From Hyperoodon ampullatus (Eukaryota > Chordata > Mammalia > Artiodactyla > Ziphiidae), in the NCBI GenBank assembly GCA_949752795.1, contig OX457071.1:78953983-79017982 (forward strand): a stretch of DNA of 64,000 nt, in the 5' to 3' direction. The notes under the pieces are model-generated. The model ran no database searches and was not told where the DNA came from. It saw only the letters and a program-made list of their open reading frames with translations. Below are positions 45,901-58,116 of this stretch, in pieces. Made by a program: the position numbers and the translations under genes. Within the stretch, counting starts at the first letter, position 1; the number at the start of each line of letters is the position of its first letter.

Positions 45901-48430
45901 ACGGATTAGGATGAGGGTTCGGCGGAGGCTAAGGTGTGGGGCTGCCGGTGGGTTCCCGTTCCGGGCTAGGGTTAGGGTTAGGGAACGGCAAGGCTGAGGG
46001 CACAGGTGAGGGTGCGGACACGTGCTAGGGTCGGGGCACGTGCGGACGCGCGGGTCAGTGTCCGCGTATGGATTAGGATGAGGGTACGGCGGAGTCTAAG
46101 GTGTGGGGCTCCCGGTGGGTTTCCCTTCCTGGCTAGGGTTAGGGTTAGGGAACGGCAAGGCTGAGGGCACAGGTGAGGGTGCGGACACGTTCTAGGGTCG
46201 GGGCACGTGCGGACGCGCGGGTCAGTGTCCGCGTACGGATTAGGATGAGGGTACGGCGGAGGCTAAGGTGTGGGGCTGCCGGTGGGTTTCCGTTCCGGGC
46301 TAGGGTTAGGGTTAGCGAACGGCAAGGCTGAGGGCACAGGTGAGGGTGCGGACACGTGCTAGGGTCGGGGCACGTGCGGACGCGCGGGTCAGTGTCCGCG
46401 TACGGATTAGGATGAGGGTACGGCGGAGGCTAAGGTGTGGGGCTGCCGGTGGGTTTCCGTTCCGGGCTAGGGTTAGGGTTAGGGAACGGCAAGGCTGAGG
46501 GCACAGGTGAGGGTGCGGACACGTGCTAGGGTCGGGGCACGTGCGGACGCGCGGGTCAGTGTCCGCGTACGGATTAGGATGAGGGTACGGCGGAGGCTAA
46601 GGTGTGGGGCTGCCGGTGGGTTTCCGTTCCGGGCTAGGGTTAGGGTTAGGGAACGGCAAGGCTGAGGGCACAGGTGAGGGTGCGGACACGTGCTAGGGTC
46701 GGGGCACGTGCGGACGCGCGGGTCAGTGTCCGCGTACGGATTAGGATGAGGGTACGGCGGAGGCTAAGGTGTGGGGCTGCCGGTGGGTTTCCGTTCCGGG
46801 CTAGGGTTAGGGTTAGGGAACGGCAAGGCTGAGGGCACAGGTGAGGGTGCGGACACGTGCTAGGGTCGGGGCACGTGCGGACGCGCGGGTCAGTGTCCGC
46901 GTACGGATTAGGATGAGGGTTCGGCGGAGGCTAAGGTGTGGGGCTGCCGGTGGGTTTCCGTTCCGGGCTAGGGTTAGGGTTAGGGAACGGCAAGGCTGAG
47001 GGCACAAGTGAGGGTGCGGACACGTGCTAGGGTCGGGGCACGTGCGGACGCGCGGGTCAGTGTCCGCGTACGGATTAGGATGAGGGTACGGCGGAGGCTA
47101 AGGTGTGGGGCTGCCGGTGGGTTTCCGTTCCGGGCTAGGGTTAGGGTTAGTTAACGGCAAGGCTGAGGGCACAGGTGAGGGTGCGGACACGTGCTAGGGT
47201 CGGGGCACGTGCGGACGCGCGGGTCAGTGTCCGCGTACGGATTAGGATGAGGGTACCGCGAGGGCTAAGGTGTTGGGCTGCCGGTGGGTTTCCGTTCCGG
47301 GTTAGGGTTAGGATTAGGGAACGGCAAGGCTGAGGGCACAGGTGAGGGTGCGGACACGTGCTAGGGTCGGGGCACGTGCGGACGCGCGGGTCAGTGTGCG
47401 CGTACGGATTAGGATGAGGGCACGACGGAGGCTAAGGTGTGGGGCTGCCGGTGGGGTTCCGTTCCGGGCTAGGGTTAGGGTTAGGGAACGGCAAGGCTGA
47501 GGGCACAGGTGAGGGTGCGGACACGTGCTAGGGTCGGGGCACGTGCGGACGCGCGGGTCAGTGTCCGCGTACGGATTAGGATGAGGGTACGGCGGAGGCT
47601 AAGGTGTGGGACTCCCGGTGGGTTTCCCTTCCGGGCTAGGGTTAGGGTTAGGGAACGGCAAGGCTGAGGGCACAGGTGAGGGTGCGGACACGTGCTAGGT
47701 TCGGGGCACGTGCGGACGCGCGGGTCAGTGTCCGCGTACGGATTAGGATGAGGGTACGGCGGAGGCTAAGGTGTGGGGCTGCCGGTGGGTTTCCGTTCCG
47801 GGCTAGGGTTAGGGTTAGGGAACGGCAAGGCTGAGGGCACAGGTGAGGGTGCGGACACGTGCTAGGGTCGGGGCACGTGCTAACGCGCGGGTCAGTGTCC
47901 GCGTACGGATTAGGATGAGGGTACGGCGGAGGCTAAGCTGTGGGGCTGCCGGTGGGTTTCCGTTCCGGGCTAGGGTTAGGGTTAGGGAACGGCAAGGCTG
48001 AGGGCACAGGTGAGGGTGCGGACACGTGCTAGGGTCGGGGCACGTGCGGACGCGCGGGTCAGTGTCCGTGTACGGATTAGGATGAGGGTACGGCGGAGGC
48101 TAAGGTGTAGGGCTGCCGGTGGGTTTCCCTTCCGGGCTAGGGTTAGGGTTAGGGAACGGCAAGGCTGAGGGCACAGGTGAGGGTGCGGACACGTGCTAGG
48201 GTCGGGGCATGTGCGGACGCGCGGGTCAGTGTCCGTGTACGGATTAGGATGAGGGTACGGCGGAGGCTAAGGTGTGGGGCTGCCGGTGGGTATCCGTTCC
48301 GGGCTAGGGTTAGGGTTAGGGAACGGCAAGGCTGAGGGCACAGGTGAGGGTGCGGACATGTGCTAGGGTCGGGGCACGTGCGGACGCGCGGGTCAGTGTC
48401 CGCGTACGGATTAGGATGAGGGTACGGCGG
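42920..48430 (+). repeat. Right-hand segmental duplication, copy 1 (33 monomers)
   Basis: This opens with GGATGCGTGGG and TCAGGG, like 7182-7515, then departs into a series not seen in the left half: CGGGGTAGGG with GACGTGCGGG (near 43794-43878), GGGATAGGG (near 43971), CTGCCCGTGG with GGGCTCAGG and GGTTCGGGTCACTTGC (44089-44255), GTGTTCGCG with GTACCGCGG, GTACAGATT (near 45733), CTTCCTGGCT with ACGTTCTAGG, GTGTTGGGCT, GGGACTCCCGG, AAGCTGTGG, and GGGTATCCG with GACATGTGC (48264-48430). The same series recurs at 50936-58116. The monomer at 47095-47261 ends GTACCGCGAGGG, a two-base swap or a compensated indel. Confidence 0.87.
44089..44255 (+). repeat. Most diverged recurrent monomer type
   Basis: This monomer combines CTGCCCGTGG, GGGCTCAGGTG, GCTAGGTTCGGGTCACTTGC, GCGTGTC and GAGGTTACGG, several changes not found elsewhere. 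The combination recurs nearly unchanged at 52105-52271 and 53441-53607. The second CACGTG palindrome is lost (CACTTG). It is a useful tag for tracing copies of the right-hand duplication. Confidence 0.85.
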
Positions 48431-50935
48431 AGGCTAAGGTGTGGGGCTGCCGGTGGGTTTCCGTTCCGGGCTAGGGTTAGGGTTAGGGAACGGCAAGGCT
48501 GAGGGCACAGGTGAGGGTGCGGACACGTGCTAGGGTCGGGGCACGTGCGGACGCGCGGGTCAGTGTCCGTGTACGGATTAGGATGAGGGTACGGCGGAGG
48601 CTAAGGTTTGGGGCTGCCGGTGGGTTTCCGTTCCGGGCTAGGGTTAGGGTTAGGGAACGGCAAGGCTGAGGGCACAGGTGAGGGTGCGGACACGTGCTGG
48701 GGTCGGGGCACGTGCGGACGCGCGGGTCAGTGTCCGCGTACGGATTAGGATGAGGGTACGGCGGAGGCTAAGGTGTGGGGCTGCCGGTGGGTTTCCCTTC
48801 CGGGCTAGGGTTAGGCTTAGGGAACGGCAAGGCTGAGGGCACAGGTGAGGGTGCGGACACGTGCTAGGGTCGGGGCACGTGCGGACGCGCGGGTCAGTGT
48901 CCGCGTACGGATTAGGATGAGGGTACGGCGGAGGCTAAGGTGTGGGGCTGCCGGTGGGGTTCCGTTCCGGGCTAGGGTTAGGGTTAGGGAACGGCAAGGC
49001 TGAGGGCACAGGTGAGGGTGCGGACACGTGCTAGGGTCGGGGCACGTGCGGACGCGCGGGTCAGTGTCCGCGTATGGATTAGGATGAGGGTTCGGCGGAG
49101 GCTAAGGTGTGGGGCTGCCGGTGGGTTTCCCTTCCGGGCTAGGGTTAGGGTTAGGGAACGGCAAGGCTGAGGGGACAGGTGACGGTGCGGACACGTACTA
49201 GGGTCGGGGCACGTGAGGACGCGTGGGTCAGTGTCCGCGTACGGATTAGGATGAGGGTACGGCGGAGTGTAAGGTGTAGGGCTGCTGGTGGGTTTCCCTT
49301 CCGGGCTAGGGTTAGGGTTAGGGAACGGCAAGGCTGAGGGCACAGGTGAGGGTGCGGACACGTGCTAGGGTCGGGGCACGTGCGGACGCGCGGGTCAGAG
49401 TCCGCGTACGGATTAGGATGAGGGTACGGTGGAGGCTAAGGTATGGGTCTGCCGGTGGGTTTCCGTTCCGGGCTAGGGTTAGGGTTAGGGAACGGCAAGG
49501 CTGAGGGCACAGGTGAGGGTCCGGACACGTGCTAGGGTCGGGGCACGTGCGGACGCGCGGGTCAGTGTCCGCGTACGGATTAGGATGAGGGTTCGGCGGA
49601 GGCTAAGGTGTGGGGCTGCCGGTGGGTTTCCCTTCCGGGCTAGGGTTAGGGTTAGGGAACGGCAAGGCTGAGGGGACAGGTGACGGTGCGGACACGTACT
49701 AGGGTCGGGGCACGTGAGGACGCGCGGGTCAGTGTCCGCGTACGGATTAGGATGAGGGTACGGCGGAGTCTAAGGTGTAGGGCTGCCGGTGGGTTTCCCT
49801 TCCGGGCTAGGGTTAGGGTTAGGGAACGGCAAGGCTGAGGGCACAGGTGAGGGTGCGGACACGTGCTAGGGTCGGGGCACGTGCGGACGCGCGGGTCAGT
49901 GTCCGTGTACGGATTAGGATGAGGGTACGGCGGAGGCTAAGGTGTGGGGCTGCCGGTGGGTTTCCGTTCCGGGCTAGGGTTAGGGTTAGGGAACGGCAAG
50001 GCTGAGGGCACAGGTGCGGGTGCGGACACGTGCTAGGGTCGGGGCACGTGCGGACGCGCGTGTCAGTATCCGCGTACGGATTAGGATGAGGGTACGGCGG
50101 AGGCTAAGGTGTGGGGCTGCCGGTGGGTTTCCCTTCCGGGCTAGGGTTAGGGTTAGGGAACGGCAAGGCTGAGGGCACAGGTGAGGGTGCGGACACGTGC
50201 TAGGGTCGGGGCACGTGCGGACGCGCGGGTCAGTGTCCGCGTACGGATTAGGATGAGGGTACGGCGGAGGCTAAGGTGTGGGGCTGCCGGTGGTTTTACG
50301 TTCCGGGCTAGGGTTAGGGTTAGGGAACGGCAAGGCTGAGGGCACAGGTGAGGGTGCGGACACGTGCTAGGGTCGGGGCACGTGCGGACGCGTGGGTCAG
50401 TGTCCGCGTACGGATTAGGATGAGGGTACGGCGGAGGCTAAGGTGTGGGGCTGCCGGTGGGTTTCCGTTCCGGGCTAGGGTTAGGGTTAGGGAACGGCAA
50501 GGCTGAGGGCACAGGTGAGGGTGCGGACACGTGCTAGGGTCGGGGAACGTGCGGACGCGCGGGTCAGTGTCCGCGTACGGATTAGGATGAGGGTACGGCG
50601 CAGTCTAAGGTGTAGGGCTGCCGGTGGGTTTCCCTTCCGGGCTAGGGTTAGGGTTAGGGAACGGCAAGGCTGAGGGCACAGGTGAGGGTGCGGACACGTG
50701 CTAGGGTCGGGGCACGTGCGGACGCGCGGGTCAGTGTCCGCGTACGGATTAGGATGAGGGTACGGCGGAGGCTAAGGTGTGGGGCTGCCGGTGGGTTTCC
50801 GTTCCGGGCTAGGGTTAGGGTTAGCGAACGGCAAGGCTGAGGGCACAGGTGAGGGTGCGGACACGTGCTAGGGTCGGGGCACGTGCGGACGCGCGGGTCA
50901 GTGTCCGCGTACGGATTAGGATGAGGGTACGGCGG
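48431..50935 (+). repeat. Segment related to 21377-24048 with a two-monomer loss
   Basis: 49099-50935 follows the order of 22212-24048 (offset 26,887 bp, 161 monomers): GGGGACAGG with GCGTGGG, GCTGCTGG, GTATGG, GTCAGTATCC, GGTTTTACG, GGGGAACGTG, GGCGCAGTC, TTAGCGAAC. Before it, 48598-48764 (GGTTTGGGG, GCTGGGGTCG) matches 21377-21543. The monomer 48932-49098 joins the left part of 21711-21877 (GGGGTTCCG, CGTATGG) to the right end of 22045-22211 (TTCGG), as if two monomers were lost in register. A private TTAGGCTTAGG lies near 48811. Confidence 0.8.
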
Positions 50936-51102
50936 AGGCTAAGGTGTGGGGCTGCCGGTGGGTTTCCCTTCCGGGCTAGGGTTAGGGTTAGGGAACGGCA
51001 AGGCTGAGGGCACAGGTGAGGGTGCGGACACGTGCTAGGGTCGGGGCACGTGCGGATGCGTGGGTCAGTGTCCGCGTACGGATTAGGATGAGGGTACGGC
51101 GG

Positions 51103-52438
51103 AGGCTAAGGTGTGGGGCTGCCGGTGGGTTTCCGTTCCGGGCTAGGGTTAGGGTTAGGGAACGGCAAGGCTGAGGGCACAGGTGAGGGTGCGGACACGT
51201 GCTAGGGTCAGGGCACGTGCGGACGCGCGGGTCAGTGTCCGCGTACGGATTAGGATGAGGGTACGGCGGAGGCTAAGGTATGGGGCTGCCGGTGGGTTTC
51301 CGTTCCGGGCTAGGGTTAGGGTTAGGGAACGGCAAGGCTGAGGGCACAGGTGAGGGTCCGGACACGTGCTAGGGTCGGGGCACGTGCGGACGCGCGGGTC
51401 AGTGTCCGCGTACGGATTAGGATGAGGGTTCGGCGGAGGCTAAGGTGTGGGGCTGCCGGTGAGTTTCCCTTCCGGGCTAGGGTTAGGGTTAGGGAACGGC
51501 AAGGCTGAGGGCACAGGTGACGGTGCGGACACGTGCTAGGGTCGGGGCACGTGAGGACGCACGGGTCAGTGTCCGCGTACGGATTAGGATGAGGGTACGG
51601 CGGAGTCTAAGGTGTAGGGCTGCCGGTGGGTTTCCCTTCCGGGCTAGGGTTAGGGTTAGGGAACGGCAAGGCTGAGGGCACAGGTGAGGGTGCGGACACG
51701 TGCTAGGGTCGGGGCACGTGAGGACGCGCGGGTCAGTGTCCGCGTACGGATTAGGATGAGGGTACGGCGGAGGCTAAGGTGTGGGGCTGCCGGTGGGTTT
51801 CCGTTCCGGGGTAGGGTTAGGGTTAGGGAACGGCAAGGCTGAGGGCACAGGTGAGGGTGCGGACACGTGCTAGGGTCGGGGCACGTGCGGACGTGCGGGT
51901 CAGTGTCCGCGTACGGATTAGGATGAGGGTTCGGCGGAGGCTAAGGTGTGGGGCTGCCGGTGGGTTTCCGTTTCGGGCTAGGGTTAGGGATAGGGAACGG
52001 CAAGGCTGAGGGCACAGGTGAGGGTGCGGACACGTGCTAGGGTCGGGGCACGTGAGGACGCGCGGGTCAGTGTCCGCGTACGGATTAGGATGAGGGTACG
52101 GCGGAGGCTAAGGTGTGGGGCTGCCCGTGGGTTTCCGTTCCGGGCTAGGGTTAGGGTTAGGGAACGGCAAGGCTGAGGGCTCAGGTGAGGGTGCGGACAC
52201 GTGCTAGGTTCGGGTCACTTGCGGACGCGCGTGTCAGTGTCCGCGTACGGATTAGGATGAGGTTACGGCGGAGGCTAAGGTGTGGGGCTGCCGGTGGGTT
52301 TCCCTTCCGGGCTAGGGTTAGGGTTAGGGAACGGCAAGGCTGAGGGCACAGGTGAGGGTGCGGACACGTGCTAGGGTCGGGGCACGTGCGGACGCGCGTG
52401 TCAGTATCCGCGTACGGATTAGGATGAGGGTACGGCGG
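51103..52438 (+). repeat. Second eight-monomer tandem duplication, copy 1 (1,336 bp)
   Basis: The series is TCAGGG, GTATGG with TCCGG, GGTGAGTTT with GGTGACGG, AGTCTAAGG, CGGGGTAGGG with GACGTGCGGG, GTTTCGGGCT with GGGATAGGG, CTGCCCGTGG, then GCGTGTCAGTATCC. It is followed directly by the same series at 52439. Confidence 0.88.
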
Positions 52439-53774
52439 AGGCTAAGGTGTGGGGCTGCCGGTGGGTTTCCGTTCCGGGCTAGGGTTAGGGTTAGGGAACG
52501 GCAAGGCTGAGGGCACAGGTGAGGGTGCGGACACGTGCTAGGGTCAGGGCACGTGCGGACGCGCGGGTCAGTGTCCGCGTACGGATTAGGATGAGGGTAC
52601 GGCGGAGGCTAAGGTATGGGGCTGCCGGTGGGTTTCCGTTCCGGGCTAGGGTTAGGGTTAGGGAACGGCAAGGCTGAGGGCACAGGTGAGGGTCCGGACA
52701 CGTGCTAGGGTCGGGGCACGTGCGGACGCGCGGGTCAGTGTCCGCGTACGGATTAGGATGAGGGTTCGGCGGAGGCTAAGGTGTGGGGCTGCCGGTGAGT
52801 TTCCCTTCCGGGCTAGGGTTAGGGTTAGGGAACGGCAAGGCTGAGGGCACAGGTGACGGTGCGGACACGTGCTAGGGTCGGGGCACGTGAGGACGCGCGG
52901 GTCAGTGTCCGCGTACGGATTAGGATGAGGGTACGGCGGAGTCTAAGGTGTAGGGCTGCCGGTGGGTTTCCCTTCCGGGCTAGGGTTAGGGTTAGGGAAC
53001 GGCAAGGCTGAGGGCACAGGTGAGGGTGCGGACACGTGCTAGGGTCGGGGCACGTGAGGACGCGCGGGTCAGTGTCCGCGTACGGATTAGGATGAGGGTA
53101 CGGCGGAGGCTAAGGTGTGGGGCTGCCGGTGGGTTTCCGTTCCGGGGTAGGGTTAGGGTTAGGGAACGGCAAGGCTGAGGGCACAGGTGAGGGTGCGGAC
53201 ACGTGCTAGGGTCGGGGCACGTGCGGACGTGCGGGTCAGTGTCCGCGTACGGATTAGGATGAGGGTTCGGCGGAGGCTAAGGTGTGGGGCTGCCGCTGGG
53301 TTTCCGTTTCGGGCTAGGGTTAGGGATAGGGAACGGCAAGGCTGAGGGCACAGGTGAGGGTGCGGACACGTGCTAGGGTCGGGGCACGTGAGGACGCGCG
53401 GGTCAGTGTCCGCGTACGGATTAGGATGAGGGTACGGCGGAGGCTAAGGTGTGGGGCTGCCCGTGGGTTTCCGTTCCGGGCTAGGGTTAGGGTTAGGGAA
53501 CGGCAAGGCTGAGGGCTCAGGTGAGGGTGCGGACACGTGCTAGGTTCGGGTCACTTGCGGACGCGCGTGTCAGTGTCCGCGTACGGATTAGGATGAGGTT
53601 ACGGCGGAGGCTAAGGTGTGGGGCTGCCGGTGGGTTTCCCTTCCGGGCTAGGGTTAGGGTTAGGGAACGGCAAGGCTGAGGGCACAGGTGAGGGTGCGGA
53701 CACGTGCTAGGGTCGGGGCACGTGCGGACGCGCGTGTCAGTATCCGCGTACGGATTAGGATGAGGGTACGGCGG
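52439..53774 (+). repeat. Second eight-monomer tandem duplication, copy 2 (1,336 bp)
   Basis: This repeats 51103-52438 in the same order. The CTGCCCGTGG monomer at 52105 is copied at 53441. Few private changes are seen, such as GCCGCTGGG near 53292. 42920-44422 holds a single copy of the series, so this duplication arose after, or independently of, the larger one. Confidence 0.87.
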
Positions 53775-56700
53775 AGGCTAAGGTGTGGGGCTGCCAGTGG
53801 GTTTCCCTTCCGGGCTAGGGTTAGGGTTAGGGAACGGCAAGGCTGAGGGCACAGGTGAGGGTGCGGACAGGTGCTAGGGTCGGGGCACGTGCGGACGCGC
53901 GGGTCAGTGTTCGCGTACGGATTAGGATGAGGGTACCGCGGAGGCTAAGGTGTGGGGCTCCCGGTGGGTTTCCCTTCCGGGCTAGGGTTAGGGTTAGGGA
54001 ACGGCAAGGCTGAGGGCACAGGTGAGGGTGCGGACACGTGCTAGGGTCGGGGCACGTGCGGACGCGTGGGTCAGTGTCCGCGTACGGATTAGGATGAGGG
54101 TACGGCGGAGGCTAAGGTGTGGGGCTGCCGGTGGGTTTCCGTTCCGGGCTAGGGTTAGGGTTAGGGAACGGCAAGGCTGAGGGCACAGGTGAGGGTGCGG
54201 ACACGTGCTAGGGTCGGGGAACGTGCGGACGCGCGGGTCAGTGTCCGCGTACGGATTAGGATGAGGGTACGGCGCAGTCTAAGGTGTAGGGCTGCCGGTG
54301 GGTTTCCCTTCCGGGCTAGGGTTAGGGTTAGGGAACGGCAAGGCTGAGGGCACAGGTGAGGGTGCGGACACGTGCTAGGGTCGGGGCACGTGCGGACGCG
54401 CGGTTCAGTGTCCGCGTACGGATTAGGATGAGGGTACGGCGGAGGCTAAGGTGTGGGGCTGCCGGTGGGTTTCCGTTCCGGGCTAGGGTTAGGGTTAGCG
54501 AACGGCAAGGCTGAGGGCACAGGTGAGGGTGCGGACACGTGCTAGGGTCGGGGCACGTGCGGACGCGCGGGTCAGTGTCCGCGTACGGATTAGGATGAGG
54601 GTACGGCGGAGGCTAAGGTGTGGGGCTGCCGGTGGGTTTCCGTTCCGGGCTAGGGTTAGGGTTAGGGAACGGCAAGGCTGAGGGCACAGGTGAGGGTGCG
54701 GACACGTGCTAGGGTCGGGGCACGTGCGGACGCGCGTGTCAGTGTCCGCGTACGGATTAGGATGAGGGTACGGCGGAGGCTAAGGTGTGGGGCTGCCGGT
54801 GGTTTTCCGTTTTGGGCTAGGGTTAGGGTTAGGGAACGGCAAGGCTGAGGGCACAGGTGAGGGTGCGGACACGTGCTAGGGTCGGGGCACGTGCGGACGC
54901 GCGGGTCAGTGTCCGCGTACGGATTAGGATGAGGGTACGGCGGAGGCTAAGGTGTGGGGCTGCCGGTGGGTTTCCCTTCCGGGCTAGGGTTAGGGTTAGG
55001 GAACGGCAAGGCTGAGGGCACAGGTGAGGGTGCGGACACGTGCTAGGGTCGGGGCACGTGCGGACGCGCGGGTCAGTGTCCGCGTACAGATTAGGATGAG
55101 GGTACGGCGGAGGCTAAGGTGTGGGGCTGCCGGTGGGTTTCGGTTCTGGGCTAGGGTTAGGGTTAGGGAACGGCAAGGCTGAGGGCACAGGTGAGGGTGC
55201 GGACACGTGCTAGGGTCGGGGCACGTGCGGACGCGCGGGTCAGTGTCCGCGTACGGATTAGGATGAGGGTTCGGCGGAGGCTAAGGTGTGGGGCTGCCGG
55301 TGGGTTCCCGTTCCGGGCTAGGGTTAGGGTTAGGGAACGGCAAGGCTGAGGGCACAGGTGAGGGTGCGGACACGTGCTAGGGTCGGGGCACGTGCGGACG
55401 CGCGGGTCAGTGTCCGCGTACGGATTAGGATGATGGTACGGCGGAGGCTAAGGTGTGGGGCTGCCGGTGGGTTTCCGTTCCGGGCTAGGGTTAGGGTTAG
55501 GGAACGGCAAGGCTGAGGGCACAGGTGAGGGTGCGGACACGTGTTAGGGTCGGGGCACGTACGGACGCGCGGGTCAGTGTCCGCGTACGGATTAGGATGA
55601 GGGTACCGCGGAGGCTAAGGTGTGGGGCTGCCGGTGGGTTTCCGTTCCGGGTTAGGGTTAGGGTTAGGGAACGGCAAGGCGGAGGGCACAGGTGAGGGTG
55701 CGGACACGTGCTAGGGTCGGGGCACGTGCGGACGCGCGGGTCAGTGTCCGCGTACGGATTAGGATGAGGGTACGGCGGAGTCTAAGGTGTGGGGCTGCCG
55801 GTGGGTTTCCCTTCCTGGCTAGGGTTAGGGTTAGGGAACGGCAAGGCTGAGGGCACAGGTGAGGGTGCGGACACGTTCTAGGGTCGGGGCACGTGCGGAC
55901 GCGCGGGTCAGTGTCCGCGTACGGATTAGGATGAGGGTACGGCGGAGGCTAAGGTGTGGGGCTGCCGGTGGGTTTCCGTTCCGGGCTAGGGTTAGGGTTA
56001 GGGAACGGCAAGGCTGAGGGCACAGGTGAGGGTGCGGACACGTGCTAGGGTCGGGGCACGTGCGGACGCGCGGGTCAGTGTCCGCGTACGGATTAGGATG
56101 AGGGTACGGCGGAGGCTAAGGTGTGGGGCTGCCGGTGGGTTTCCGTTCCGGGCTAGGGTTAGGGTTAGGGAACGGCAAGGCTGAGGGCACAGGTGAGGGT
56201 GCGGACACGTGCTAGGGTCGGGGCACGTGCGGACGCGCGGGTCAGTGTCCGCGTACGGATTAGGATGAGGGTACGGCGGAGGCTAAGGTGTGGGGCTGCC
56301 GGTGGGTTTCCCTTCCGTGCTAGGGTTAGGGTTAGGGAACGGCAAGGCTGAGGGCACAGGTGAGGGTGCGGACACGTGCTAGGGTCGGGGCACGTGCGGA
56401 CGCGCGGGTCAGTGTCCGCGTACGGATTAGGATGAGGGTACGGCGGAGGCTAAGGTGTGGGGCTGCCGGTGGGTTTCCGTTCCGGGCTAGGGTTAGGGTT
56501 AGGGAACGGCAAGGCTGAGGGCACAGGTGAGGGTGCGGACACGTGCTAGGGCCGGGGCACGTGCGGACGCGCGGGTCAGTGTCCGCGTACGGATTAGGAT
56601 GAGGGTTCGGCGGAGGCTAAGGTGTGGGGCTGCCGGTGGGTTTCCGTTCCGGGCTAGGGTTAGGGTTAGGGAACGGCAAGGCTGAGGGCACAGGTGAGGG

Positions 56701-58116
56701 TGCGGACACGTGCTAGGGTCGGGGCACGTGCGGACGCGCGGGTCAGTGTCCGCGTACGGATTAGGATGAGGGTACGGCGGAGGCTAAGGTGTGGGGCTGC
56801 CGGTGGGTTTCCGTTCCGGGCTAGGGTTAGGGTTAGGGAACGGCAAGGCTGAGGGCACAGGTGAGGGTGCGGACACGTGCTAGGGTCGGGGCACGTGCGG
56901 ACGCGCGGGTCAGTGTCCGCGTACGGATTAGGATGAGGGTACCGCGGAGGCTAAGGTGTTGGGCTGCCGGTGGGTTTCCGTTCCGGGTTAGGGTTAGGGT
57001 TAGGGAACGGCAAGGCTGAGGGCACAGGTGAGGGTGCGGAAACGTGCTAGGGTCGGGGCATGTGCGGACGCGCGGGTCAGTGTGCGCGTACGGATTAGGA
57101 TGAGGGTACGACGGAGGCTAAGGTGTGGGGCTGCCGGTGGTGTTCCGTTCCGGGCTAGGGTTAGGGTTAGGGAACGGCAAGGCTGAGGGCACAGGTGAGG
57201 GTGCGGACACGTGCTAGGGTCGGGGCACGTGCGGACGCGCGGGTCAGTGTCCGCGTACGGATTAGGATGAGGGTACGGCGGAGGCTAAGGTGTGGGACTC
57301 CCGGTGGGTTTTCCTTCCGGGCTAGGGTTAGGGTTAGGGAACGGCAAGGCTGAGGGCACAGGTGAGGGTGCGGACACGTGCTAGGTTCGGGGCACGTGCG
57401 GACGCGCGGGTCAGTGTCCGCGTACGGATTAGGATGAGGGTACGGCGGAGGCTAAGGTGTGGGGCTGCCGGTGGGTTTCCGTTCCGGGCTAGGGTTAGGG
57501 TTAGGGAACGGCAAGGCTGAGGGCACAGGTGAGGGTGCGGACACGTGCTAGGGTCGGGGCACATGCGGACGCGCGGGTCAGTGTCCGCGTACGGATTAGG
57601 ATGAGGGTACGGCGGAGGCTAAGCTGTGGGGCTGCCGGTGGGTTTCCGTTCCGGGCTAGGGTTAGGGTTAGGGAACGGTAAGGCTGAGGGCACAGGTGAG
57701 GGTGCGGACACGTGCTAGGGTCGGGGCACGTGCGGACGCGCGGGTCAGTGTCCGTGTACGGATTAGGATGAGGGTACGGCGGAGGCTAAGGTGTAGGGCT
57801 GCCGGTGGGTTTCCCTTCCGGGCTAGGGTTAGGGTTAGGGAACGGCAAGGCTGAGGGCACAGGTGAGGGTGCGGACACGTGCTAGGGTCGGGGCACGTGC
57901 GGACGCGCGGGTCAGTGTCCGTGTACGGATTAGGATGAGGGTACGGCGGAGGCTAAGGTGTGGGGCTGCCGGTGGGTATCCGTTCCGGGCTAGGGTTAGG
58001 GTTAGGGAACGGCAAGGCTGAGGGCACAGGTGAGGGTGCGGACATGTGCTAGGGTCGGGGCACGTGCGGACGCGCGGGTCAGTGTCCGCGTACGGATTAG
58101 GATGAGGGTACGGCGG

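Larger units (their letters stand above)
50936..58116 (+). repeat. Right-hand segmental duplication, copy 2 (43 monomers, 7,181 bp)
   Basis: This repeats 42920-48430 with ten extra monomers. Monomers 305-309 match 257-261 (offset 8,016 bp), 322-330 match 266-274 (9,352 bp) and 334-347 match 276-289 (9,686 bp). The offset steps up by eight monomers at the local tandem duplication 51103-53774 and by two at the cassette 55278-55778. Private changes include GACGCACGGG near 51557, CTGCCAGTGG near 53792, TTTCGGTTCTGGG near 55138, GGCGGAGG near 55678 and GGTGGTGTTCC near 57136. Confidence 0.87.

Noticed and set aside
48984..49361. 125-residue minus-strand reading frame and shorter ones at 19926-20180, 46813-47007, 57334-57564 and 62177-62431
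   Set aside because: All end in the same telomeric TAA and share the same repetitive C-terminus. 167 is not a multiple of 3, so each monomer shifts frame. Their lengths depend on chance substitutions that remove stops. No recognisable domain or start context is present.
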